Origin: Chloroflexota bacterium
Lineage (GTDB): Bacteria; Chloroflexota; Anaerolineae; Anaerolineales; UBA4823
DNA length: 43,031 nucleotides
Direction: 5' to 3'
Assembly: GCA_012516075.1 (NCBI GenBank)
Contig: JAAYXE010000136.1
Coordinates: 1 to 43,031, forward strand
Under the pieces are notes generated by a model. That model searched no databases, had not been told where the DNA came from, and saw nothing but the letters and a program-made list of their open reading frames with translations. Both the position numbers and the translations under genes were made by a program. Positions 9,381 through 16,219 of the stretch are shown here, piece by piece. Positions within the stretch are counted from its first letter, which is position 1. Each line of letters begins with the position of its first letter.

Positions 9381-11607
9381 TCGTATCTCCGTTTTCGTGT
9401 CCACTTGGATGAATGGGTAGGGTGATGATAAAGATGCTGCCCACTCCGGGTGTGCTCCTGGCGGTGATGCGACCGTTATGCCGCTCGACGATTTTTCGAC
9501 TGATCGCCAGCCCGATGCCGCTGCCATCGTACACGGTGTGACCGTGCAAGCGCTGGAAAGGCAGGAAGATGCGATCCAGGTATTTTTCGTCAAAGCCGAT
9601 CCCATTATCGCTTACATAGATCGATACGGTTGAATTTCCTTCGGGTGTCTCCGGATTTTCATCAATGAAGACTTTTACATGCGGCGGGACGCCGGGCCGG
9701 TTGAATTTCAGCGCGTTGCTGATCAAATTGCGGAATAACTGCTGCATCTGTGTGCGGTCCGCCTCGATCACAGGTAAATTACCGACTTCGACCCATCCGT
9801 TGGTCCTGGAGATCTGGTGTTCGAGTTCCTCCTGGACATCTCGCATAACTTTATTAAGATCAACCTGGGCAAAGGGGTTGGCCCGGGTGGTAATCCGGGA
9901 ATAGGAAAGCAGATCATTGATCAGGGTTTGCATCCGGTTGGCCGATGAGCACATGCGCTCAATGTAATCGCGTCCACCGGGATCAATGCTCGAACCGTAT
10001 TTAATTTGCAGCCGCTCACCGAAGGCCTGGATTTTTCGCAGAGGTTCCTGCAGATCGTGGGAGGCGATGTAAGCGAAATCCTGCAGCTCGCGGTTGCTGC
10101 GCTCCAGTTCCACGGCGTATTTTTTCAGCGCTGCTTCGGTCTGCTTGAGTTCGGTGATGTCGACCATGATCCCCTGCAGGAACAGCGCAGTTCCGGTGCT
10201 GTCTTTTACAATGTTGCCAGCATCCTGGATCCAGCGTATCTCACCGTGGCGGTTGTACAGCCGGTATTCCAGGCGGTACGGTATCCCCTCGTTCACCATT
10301 TTGTGATACTCGTCCAGCACCCGGAAGCGGTCGTCGGGATGCAGATGCGACCCCCAGATCCCTTTCTGAGACATCCATTCCTGAGGGGCGTAGCCGAGAA
10401 TATTTTCCACCTGCGGGCTGATGTACAGGGTTTCCGTAGGATTTTCCAGCGAGACGACATATGTGATCGCCGGAATCTGTTCCACCAGCATCCGGTACTG
10501 GGCCTCAGCCTGGCGGAGCTTGGTATCGCGTTCCTGCAGCGCCGCGGCCATCTGATCGAAGGATCTGGCAAGCTGGCTCAACTCCCCGGCTGCAAACACA
10601 TCGGAAGGGGTCAGCCCGGTGCGGGCGCCCAGGTCGCCTTCAGCCAGCCGCTGCGTGACAGCGACCAGAGCATGCACTTTACGCAGAATGGTGTAATCGG
10701 CGATTAACCAGGCAGCCAGCAGGCTGACCAGGGTGATCAAACTGAGCGTGGCCAGGTTGGTCAGCAGATTCCGGTTGACACTTCTGTATGCCAGTTCGGT
10801 GGGAATACCGTAGCTGATGTACGCCCCGTTCCTGCCAATATCCAGAAATGAAAAGGCGTACAGACGCTGGATGCCGTCTTCTCCTGTGAGCACCGCCACC
10901 CCGTTCCCACTGGCGTCCACAGCGGAGCGCACAGCGGCCATGTCCGGAAAGGATTCTCCAATCCAATCGCCGGTTTGCGGGTAGCGGCTGAGGATCTGTC
11001 CCTGATGGTCCAGCACGAGAAAGACAGCTTCATCGGGGATATTGGCCTGGGAGCCAACCCCTTCAAGCCAGTTCAGCTTCTGAGTTGCCAGCACAACCGC
11101 CTGCACCTCGCCGTTTTTGTCCAGAATGGGGTGGACGAAGGGCAGTATGATATTCCCGTCGATGCGGCTGATGACAAAATCACCCGTGACAAACTCGCCA
11201 GTCCGCAGCCCATCGACAAAATACGGCCGGTCGGCAATATTGAGGCCCGCGTCAAAAAAGCCCGAATGGCAGATCAGATTACCGTCAGGAGTAACCAGGC
11301 CCAGATCGGCATAATCCGGGTACAGAGGAAGCAGCTCGGAGAGAAAAGCGCTGCACATCTGGGGATCGCTGTCCTGGATCTCGGGGAGCTGGGTGAGCGC
11401 GGTGATCAGCTGCCGGGCGCCTTCGATCAACGCCATCTGGTTTGATTTGGCCAGCAGAGCAACTCGAAGAGCCTCCTCCTGGGCTCGATCAGCGGCAGCC
11501 CGGCGCTCTTCTAGGCCGGTATACATAATTAACCCCAGCGCAGGTAGAGCAGAGAGAAGAACCAGAAGAATCAGGCGAGAGCGGAGACTCTGTAGATATG
11601 AAAACAT
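9370..11607 (-). CDS. dCache-HAMP-PAS sensor histidine kinase
   Basis: A 745-residue transmembrane kinase. TM1 lies at about 11-30. A periplasmic double-Cache-like sensor covers about 35-280, with the typical Cache motif DRPYFVDGLRTGEFVTG. TM2 is at about 283-305, HAMP at 305-360, and PAS at 370-490 (YRMLVEQIPAITYVV). HisKA has its phospho-His at residue 517 (ASHDLQEPLRK). HATPase_c includes LISNALKFN, SDNGIGFDE and GSGIGLAI. The HisKA subtype (SHDLQEPLR) is the one normally coupled to Rcp1-like regulators, and such a regulator overlaps its 3' end. Cache sensors often bind amino or carboxylic acids, but the ligand here is unknown. It is the promoter-proximal gene of the signalling locus. Confidence 0.92.
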   Translation of the reverse strand: MFSYLQSLRSRLILLVLLSALPALGLIMYTGLEERRAAADRAQEEALRVALLAKSNQMALIEGARQLITALTQLPEIQDSDPQMCSAFLSELLPLYPDYADLGLVTPDGNLICHSGFFDAGLNIADRPYFVDGLRTGEFVTGDFVISRIDGNIILPFVHPILDKNGEVQAVVLATQKLNWLEGVGSQANIPDEAVFLVLDHQGQILSRYPQTGDWIGESFPDMAAVRSAVDASGNGVAVLTGEDGIQRLYAFSFLDIGRNGAYISYGIPTELAYRSVNRNLLTNLATLSLITLVSLLAAWLIADYTILRKVHALVAVTQRLAEGDLGARTGLTPSDVFAAGELSQLARSFDQMAAALQERDTKLRQAEAQYRMLVEQIPAITYVVSLENPTETLYISPQVENILGYAPQEWMSQKGIWGSHLHPDDRFRVLDEYHKMVNEGIPYRLEYRLYNRHGEIRWIQDAGNIVKDSTGTALFLQGIMVDITELKQTEAALKKYAVELERSNRELQDFAYIASHDLQEPLRKIQAFGERLQIKYGSSIDPGGRDYIERMCSSANRMQTLINDLLSYSRITTRANPFAQVDLNKVMRDVQEELEHQISRTNGWVEVGNLPVIEADRTQMQQLFRNLISNALKFNRPGVPPHVKVFIDENPETPEGNSTVSIYVSDNGIGFDEKYLDRIFLPFQRLHGHTVYDGSGIGLAISRKIVERHNGRITARSTPGVGSIFIITLPIHPSGHENGDTNEH

Positions 11608-11669
11608 CTGCCCTTGTCAGAGGAAAGGCCAGCCCACTGGTTATCTTTCCTCGTGTGAAATCTGGCTTG

Positions 11670-11698
11670 AGTATACCAAATCTTCAGTCGTCTGTCCT
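11670..11698 (-). promoter_or_regulatory. Promoter for the signalling locus
   Basis: On the minus strand, AGGACA (11698-11693) and TATACT (11675-11670) are separated by 17 bases and point at the dCache kinase, whose start is about 60 bases downstream. Both hexamers fit sigma-70 consensus at four or five of six positions. This is inferred from sequence only. Confidence 0.5.
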
Positions 11699-11870
11699 TT
11701 TAATGACCCATTGTCTTCAGGCAGGGAGCACATTCAGGACACCGCGTTCGAGCGTGCGCCTGCACAGGAGAAAAGGCGCAGAAGTTTTTCATGCTCAATT
11801 AATGTTCTAAGGGAATTTACTTACGCAGCAGGTAGGGTAAACCCTAGCGTACTTTACGGACCAATCCCCA

Positions 11871-11899
11871 TTGAAGCAGCCGGCGATTATCTGTATAGT
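11871..11899 (+). promoter_or_regulatory. Promoter for the GlsB/YeaQ-like gene
   Basis: TTGAAG (11871-11876) and TATAGT (11894-11899) lie 17 bases apart. The start of transcription would be near 11906, giving a leader of about 85 bases. A perfect palindrome overlaps the -10 box. The remainder of the 11608-11991 gap holds only the oppositely directed promoter of the signalling locus and AT-rich sequence. Confidence 0.6.
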
Positions 11900-11907
11900 A
11901 TATACAG
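11891..11907. promoter_or_regulatory. Perfect palindrome over the -10 box, probable operator
   Basis: CTGTATA-GTA-TATACAG is a perfect 7-bp inverted repeat with a 3-base spacer. It covers the -10 hexamer and the predicted transcription start of the GlsB-like gene, where a bound dimer would block polymerase. It resembles the proteobacterial LexA box CTGT-N8-ACAG but has nine central bases, so identity with a LexA site is not established. Confidence 0.5.
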
Positions 11908-11991
11908 GTTACGACGTCAATTTTATATCAAGTAAAGTATATGGTCGTAACGAATATTATTCCGTTTTTCTTCAGAAGGAGGATTTTAGAT

Positions 11992-12255
11992 ATGGGTATC
12001 TTGAGCTGGATCATTGTAGGCCTGATTGCCGGCTGGCTGGCAGGCGTGGTGATGAAAGGGAGCGGCTACGGTGTGATCGGGGATATCATCCTCGGGATCA
12101 TCGGAGCTCTGGTTGGTGGTTTTCTCGCCAGCGCTCTCTTTGGGGTTGACAATGCGATTTCGGGTTTTGACATCTCAACCCTGATTGTTGCATTCCTGGG
12201 GGCGGTGGTCGTTGTCGCCCTGGTGCGCGCTCTGCCCGGGCGTTCGCCGGTGTAG
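11992..12255 (+). CDS. GlsB/YeaQ/YmgE family stress membrane protein
   Basis: An 87-residue, very hydrophobic and glycine-rich protein of the transglycosylase-associated (GlsB/YeaQ/YmgE) family. It has three predicted membrane helices: ILSWIIVGLIAGWLAGVVMKG, the GDIILGIIGALVGGFLAS segment, and a C-terminal helix ending ALVRAL. The central GxxGD-GIIGALVGG pattern is the family signature. Members are often induced by general or envelope stress; the biochemical role is unknown. AAGGAGG about 10 bases upstream sets the ATG start. It is monocistronic, with its own palindrome-bearing promoter and a strong terminator. Confidence 0.9.
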   Translation: MGILSWIIVGLIAGWLAGVVMKGSGYGVIGDIILGIIGALVGGFLASALFGVDNAISGFDISTLIVAFLGAVVVVALVRALPGRSPV

Positions 12256-12279
12256 TTCGTCAGTTTTCTTTTGGACTGC

Positions 12280-12316
12280 GGAGGAGCAGGGTTTGCCTGC
12301 TCCTCCATTTTATTTA
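12280..12316 (+). terminator. Intrinsic terminator after the GlsB-like gene
   Basis: A 10-bp perfect stem GGAGGAGCAG / CTGCTCCTCC with a 7-base loop is followed by ATTTTATTT. Confidence 0.85.
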
Positions 12317-12474
12317 ATCGGGCGTATTCCTGAAGACTGGACGGGCTGACGTGTTCTACAGCGGTCAGTACGAGTGTATTTTTGGGCGCTGACCATGAAA
12401 TAATTGCACGTATCTCTTTTCCTGAGTCTGAATCTTACCGGCCCATACTTTGAGCGCAGAGCGCCCGGTTTGCC

Positions 12475-12497
12475 GCTCCCACGCGGAGCGTGGGAGC
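12475..12497. repeat. Palindromic repeat-like element
   Basis: GCTCCCACGC-GGA-GCGTGGGAGC is a perfect 10-bp inverted repeat with a 3-base loop, in the gap between two converging genes. It resembles the short REP-like palindromes scattered through many environmental bacterial genomes, whose spurious translations give peptides such as LPRGAWERE. No second copy is apparent in this window. It could also act as a 3' RNA hairpin for the ClC gene. The rest of 12317-12509 shows nothing recognisable. Confidence 0.5.
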
Positions 12498-12509
12498 GAG
12501 AAAGACTTT

Positions 12510-14564
12510 TTACTGCTCCTGTACGCGGTCCCGCATCTCTGTGCTGCTATGTGGGGTACGTGCATCACCGGTCGCTGACCGGCAGAGGCGCTCGACCTCA
12601 GAACGGGCGCTCTCCTCCGTCGCGACGACCAGCACGTCACCCTGGTGCAGGACGGTGCCGCCGTGAGGGATCAGAAAACGATGCCCGCGGCGGATGGTGG
12701 CGATCACGCAGTCCAGCGGCCAGGAGATGTCCTGCACGCGCCTGCCGTCGCAGGCTGAATTTTCTTCCACTACAATTTCGGCGATGTGCACCTGCTCGTC
12801 GCTCAGCGCACCCAGCCGCACCTGCTGCGCGCGATGGCGCAGGGCTGTCCGGCGTGAGAGGGCCAGGTTGTATGCGCGAATCAGGTCTCTGCGGTGCAGC
12901 AGGCCAACCAGCCTGCCGGGATCCTCACGGCTGACAACCGGGATGCGGCCGATGTCGTGCGTGCTCATCCGCCGCAGCACATCTCCCAGAGTCTCGTCCG
13001 GGAAGGCGGTGATCAGATCACGCGTGCAGACATCCCCCACCATGAGCCCGGTTTTGCCATCTGAACGGGCCAGGTCAAGGTCGTGAATGGTGCACATGCC
13101 CACCAGGCGGTCCTTTTCGTCGAGCACGGGTAAACCGTGTCGGCGGGTGCGATCGAGGACTGCAGCGGCTTGTGTCAGGGAATCCGTTACGCGCAGCGTG
13201 GGCGGATCCTGCGCCATCACCTCCCTGACGGTGATGGCCTGCATCACCTCCACGTCGCGACCGCGCTCCAGACGAATCCCCTTCCGGGCCAGTCCGAGTG
13301 TATACACCGAGTCACGCTGCAGGTATTCGGCTGCCAGCAGACTGATCACCACAGCAAACATCAAAGGCAGGATGATGCGGTAATCATTGGTCATCTCGAA
13401 CAGGAGCAGGATGGCCGTCAGGGGAGCGTGCACCGCGCCGGCGAGCACGGCTCCCATCCCCACCATGGCAAAGGCGGGCGTCGCAAGCGGAAGGCCGGGA
13501 AACAGCAGGTTCGCCAGCGTACAGAATGCCGCGCCCAGCACCGCTCCCAGAAAGAGCGACGGCGCGAAAACACCGCCCATAAACCCGCCGCCGATGCTGA
13601 TACCGGTCATCAGCAGCTTGGCAGCGAGCAGCGCCAGCAGAAAACCGGCCGAGAACACCTGGTTTGCCAGTATTTGCTCAAGAGTTTCATAGCCTACGCC
13701 GAATACCTGCGGCAGGAAAATGCCCGTCAGGCCCACGATCAGGCCGGCCGCCACAGGTTTGACCCAGCGCGGCGCCTTCCAGCTCTGGAACACGTCTTGA
13801 GCAAGGTAGAGCACACGTACATACAGCGCCGAAACCAGACCAGCCAGCAGGCCGAGGACGAGATAAAACGGCAGCTCCAGGATGGAACCGAACTCATACG
13901 CCGGTACATGAAACGCCGGCTGGGGTCCGGACACGGCCTGGGTGAAGATGGAGGATGCAACGGATGCTACCAGGATGCTGCTCAGGGCGCCGACACTGAT
14001 CTCGCCCAGGATTATTTCCAGGGCAAAAAACACTCCTGCAATCGGCGCGTTGAACGCTGCGGCAACACCGGCCGCGGCGCCGCTGGCCACCAGCGCGCGT
14101 ACGCGGTCATCCGAGAGGCGCAGCACCTGCCCGGCCATGGAGCCCAGGTTCGATCCGATCTGCACGGAAGGATCTTCCGGTCCGACCGAGGCACCGCTGC
14201 CGATGCTCAGCGCGGCGGCCAGGATTTTGGCCGGTACCCTTTTGTAGCGCAGACGGCCGCCTGCCAGTGCCACGGCTTCCATGATTCCGGCAACACCGTG
14301 GTGGCGTTCGTGGCCCACCAGGAAGGCGCCGATCAGACCGACGATCAGGCCGCCGCTCACCGGAAGCAGCGCAACGGTCCAGTCTCCGTAGGCGGCCAGC
14401 GCCCCGCCCAGCTGGTCGAAAAAGATCCACCGGGCAATGACGATGCCCTGTTTGAACAACCACACACCAATTCCGCTGGCCAATCCGACCAGACCGGCCA
14501 GGATGAGGGGCAAAGCGGGTTCATAAAGCTGCCTGCTTTCCAGGCGCTCGAGTAGATTGCGCAT
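12510..14564 (-). CDS. ClC-family anion channel/transporter with CBS pair and RCK_C domain
   Basis: A 684-residue protein. The ClC membrane domain (about 1-425) moves anions across the inner membrane. Two CBS domains (about 440-560) and a TrkA-C/RCK_C-like domain (about 580-665) are likely ligand sensors. The gating glutamate is present as Glu130 in GPEDPSVQIG, where GREGP is usual. The filter Ser of the GSGIP motif aligns with Ala92 (GVAGIME), and the proton-path Glu203 of the E. coli antiporter aligns with Ile184 (ALEIILGE). GGGFMGGVFAP and the Tyr in DSVYTLGL match the remaining ion-site motifs. Loss of the proton glutamate is typical of channels, so it may be a channel or a non-chloride transporter. 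The start ATG follows GAGGTAAG. A structured leader lies upstream. Confidence 0.9.
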   Translation of the reverse strand: MRNLLERLESRQLYEPALPLILAGLVGLASGIGVWLFKQGIVIARWIFFDQLGGALAAYGDWTVALLPVSGGLIVGLIGAFLVGHERHHGVAGIMEAVALAGGRLRYKRVPAKILAAALSIGSGASVGPEDPSVQIGSNLGSMAGQVLRLSDDRVRALVASGAAAGVAAAFNAPIAGVFFALEIILGEISVGALSSILVASVASSIFTQAVSGPQPAFHVPAYEFGSILELPFYLVLGLLAGLVSALYVRVLYLAQDVFQSWKAPRWVKPVAAGLIVGLTGIFLPQVFGVGYETLEQILANQVFSAGFLLALLAAKLLMTGISIGGGFMGGVFAPSLFLGAVLGAAFCTLANLLFPGLPLATPAFAMVGMGAVLAGAVHAPLTAILLLFEMTNDYRIILPLMFAVVISLLAAEYLQRDSVYTLGLARKGIRLERGRDVEVMQAITVREVMAQDPPTLRVTDSLTQAAAVLDRTRRHGLPVLDEKDRLVGMCTIHDLDLARSDGKTGLMVGDVCTRDLITAFPDETLGDVLRRMSTHDIGRIPVVSREDPGRLVGLLHRRDLIRAYNLALSRRTALRHRAQQVRLGALSDEQVHIAEIVVEENSACDGRRVQDISWPLDCVIATIRRGHRFLIPHGGTVLHQGDVLVVATEESARSEVERLCRSATGDARTPHSSTEMRDRVQEQ

Positions 14565-14598
14565 GTTATTGTCTTACCTCGCCAGTAATGATAAATAG

Positions 14599-14627
14599 AG
14601 TATACCGCTCACGAGGCGAAATTAAAA
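14599..14627 (-). promoter_or_regulatory. Possible second promoter immediately before the ClC gene
   Basis: On the minus strand TATACT (14604-14599) lies 17 bases after TTTTAA (14627-14622), just downstream of the leader terminator. The -35 is weak. If used, the ClC gene would not depend on read-through of the leader, and the upstream RNA would be an independent transcript. Confidence 0.3.
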
Positions 14628-14655
14628 AACAAGGAGCCGTCACTTGGACGGCTCC
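14624..14655 (-). terminator. Intrinsic terminator of the ClC leader RNA
   Basis: On the minus strand a 9-bp perfect stem GGAGCCGTC / GACGGCTCC with a 5-base loop is followed by TTGTTTTTT. It lies 60 bases before the ClC start codon, between the promoter at 14825-14853 and the gene, which is the position of an attenuator. It could alternatively end a free small RNA. Confidence 0.85.
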
Positions 14656-14818
14656 CTGCCGCGCTGCGGCTCCCTATCGAATATCGAGGAGGGATGCCGC
14701 AGCGCTGGTTAACGTACTACTATCGTACATGTGGGCATCACCTCCTCTGAGTGGGATAGCAAAGGAGGGGGTAGTCTCCTACCCGCACCGGCTCAGAGGA
14801 GCAGCTCCTGTGGCCAGT
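14633..14818 (-). ncRNA. Structured leader RNA or small RNA upstream of the ClC gene
   Basis: The region between a TTGACA promoter and the terminator has several strong helices on the minus strand. Segment 1 TCCTCTGAG (14800-14792) pairs with segment 2 CTCAGAGGA (14751-14743) and encloses the hairpin GGGTAG-GAGA-CTACCC (14784-14769). Segment 2 can instead pair with segment 3: GAGGAGGTGATGCC (from 14747) against GGCATCCCTCCTC, about 13 bp with one bulge. Segment 3 can pair with segment 4 in a hairpin with perfect 10-bp arms, GCGCTGCGGC / GCCGCAGCGC. Segment 2 also contains AGGAGGTGAT, a ten-base match to the 16S anti-SD. I recognise no known riboswitch consensus. The mutually exclusive helices plus the terminator suggest attenuation. 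The alternative is a stand-alone small RNA. Confidence 0.55.
14674..14730 (-). CDS. Possible leader peptide in the ClC leader RNA
   Basis: An 18-codon ORF (MYDSSTLTSAAASLLDIR) starts 10 bases after the strong SD AGGAGG. An overlapping nine-codon ORF (14738-14709, MPTCTIVVR) starts only two bases after it, which is too close for usual initiation. Either would be translated through the segment that forms the alternative helices, and the SD is buried in the segment 1:2 helix. Translation is an inference; no homologue is known to me. Confidence 0.3.
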   Translation of the reverse strand: MYDSSTLTSAAASLLDIR

Positions 14819-14824
14819 CTGGAT

Positions 14825-14853
14825 AGTATCACATGTTTTCGCCCATATGTCAA
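14825..14853 (-). promoter_or_regulatory. Promoter of the ClC leader RNA
   Basis: On the minus strand a perfect TTGACA (14853-14848) is followed after 17 bases by GATACT (14830-14825). TACTAT, two bases further on, is an alternative -10. Transcription would begin near 14818, just before the structured region. Confidence 0.6.
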
Positions 14854-14921
14854 TGGCGACCAATTAAGTCATAATAAGTATTCCCTGGCGGCAGGAGCGT
14901 CCTTCGTGATGTTCGCCAGGC

Positions 14922-16187
14922 CTAAGCGCTCGAAATGTGCCCGGCAATCCCCGGCCAGTTGGACAGCGGCTGGTCGGAGCGCACCAGGTTGATTCCGGCC
15001 TGGCGGAACTTTTCAAATGCCGCATCGGCCTGATCGGTGTAATCGACAATCCCGGGCACCACCACTGGTGAGCAGCAGTCCTCCAGCAGGTATATCTTTC
15101 GAACCAGGCTTTCGTCCTGCTGGCGGACGTCCGCCAGCAGATCTTCAACCGTCCAGGCCACACAGTGGCTTTTCGCCTGGCCGGCGATCACCAGGGCATC
15201 ATACTGCTGCAGTTTTTCGAAAATTCGACTGCTCTTGCGCCCCAGGACACGACCGTCCGGTCCTTCCTGCACCTCGGGACCGATAACGGAATAGCTTTCG
15301 GTGAGCGGCTGGTTGCCTTTGATAATCATGTCCGGCTGCGAGGCGCGGGCGATGGTGTGGAAGAAAACGGCCTCTTCCACGGCGGATACCAGGGCGTGCC
15401 CTGTGCTCCCCAGCATGGCGTGGTACGGCCAGATGGTCAGGTCGTATTTTCCCTGTTCCTTTAGCTGGCGGGTGTAAGATTCGAGCAGCTCCTGTCCATA
15501 CTCCGGGGTGATCCCCAGACTGGGTGCCACCGCCGGGTTGAATTTCCAGCGCCCCTGGACCACATCCTCCACGCTGACCAGTGTGTTTGCAGGGGGGTGA
15601 TTGCCCTGTGCGTCGATCAGGAAAATGGCGTGGAAAATCTGGATTGCCTGGTGAGTATCCAGGGTCAGGGCGATATGAGTGATCTGCCCCAGATTTTGAT
15701 AGAGAAAAGTCACCAGACGACGGTTATCGTCTACGGCACCGGTCCCCGAGCGGCCCCCAACGTAAAGTTCATATTCGGGAATGCAAAACGTATTCTGCAG
15801 GTCAACGCCCAGAAATGCGATCTTGAACTCATCTTCGGCTGCCGGACGGATGGCATGCAGCCCGGCCCAGCGGCGGGCTTGGCGGGCACGCTCCTCGTAC
15901 GGCACTCTCCAGACCTGCCCGACCGCATCGGGGTTAAAGTGATCAGGTATGGGGAGTTGAGAGTGTCTGGTTGAGGTGTTCATTTTCTTAATCAGGGTCG
16001 TGCCTTCCAGGCCTTTCAGGTTTTCAACTCCGGGAAGCTTCCCGGCCAGCCGTGTGGGCTGGTGGATCAGAATCGGCAGATGCTGCGAGCAAATCCAGGT
16101 TTCGGTATCGCGAAAGACAAAGGAAACCAGCGGGATTTCATCCGGTCCCCGCTGACAGTAAACACATACACGATTGGTTTCGTTCAC
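14922..16187 (-). CDS. Isochorismatase/nicotinamidase-like hydrolase with N-terminal zinc ribbon
   Basis: A 421-residue fusion. The first 60 residues carry a CxxC...CxxH set (CVYC, CSQH), probably a zinc ribbon. The rest is a cysteine-hydrolase (isochorismatase-like) fold. It has an Asp in FLGVDLQNTF, a metal-site DTH, a Lys in GRWKFNP, and the nucleophile Cys in AKSHCVAWTVEDLL, so the Asp-Lys-Cys triad is intact. Nicotinamide-type amide hydrolysis is the closest known activity, but the protein is about twice nicotinamidase length and its substrate is unknown. The chosen GTG follows AGAGGTGA by four bases. An in-frame ATG (15983) at the domain boundary lacks an SD, so I favour one fused product. 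It is 32 bases downstream of the helicase-loader gene and likely shares its operon. Confidence 0.8.
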   Translation of the reverse strand: MNETNRVCVYCQRGPDEIPLVSFVFRDTETWICSQHLPILIHQPTRLAGKLPGVENLKGLEGTTLIKKMNTSTRHSQLPIPDHFNPDAVGQVWRVPYEERARQARRWAGLHAIRPAAEDEFKIAFLGVDLQNTFCIPEYELYVGGRSGTGAVDDNRRLVTFLYQNLGQITHIALTLDTHQAIQIFHAIFLIDAQGNHPPANTLVSVEDVVQGRWKFNPAVAPSLGITPEYGQELLESYTRQLKEQGKYDLTIWPYHAMLGSTGHALVSAVEEAVFFHTIARASQPDMIIKGNQPLTESYSVIGPEVQEGPDGRVLGRKSSRIFEKLQQYDALVIAGQAKSHCVAWTVEDLLADVRQQDESLVRKIYLLEDCCSPVVVPGIVDYTDQADAAFEKFRQAGINLVRSDQPLSNWPGIAGHISSA

Positions 16188-16219
16188 GTAGTCACCTCTC
16201 ATTGATCGGTTTTCGAGTT

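Noticed and set aside
11393..11935. 180-codon plus-strand frame across the kinase 5' end and the intergenic promoters
   Set aside because: It overlaps the kinase coding region and two promoters, has no SD, and has an arginine/serine-rich composition typical of a shadow frame.
13137..14555. 472-codon open frame antisense to the ClC gene
   Set aside because: The minus strand encodes a full ClC-CBS protein; the plus-strand translation is low-complexity Gln/His/Arg with no motif.
14588..14992. 134-codon plus-strand frame over the ClC leader
   Set aside because: It runs through the hairpins and terminator of the minus-strand leader, has no SD, and matches no family.
15983..15985. Internal ATG as the start of a separate isochorismatase gene
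   Set aside because: No SD lies 5-10 bases upstream and the frame is continuous with a zinc-ribbon module that has its own good SD, so a fusion is more likely.
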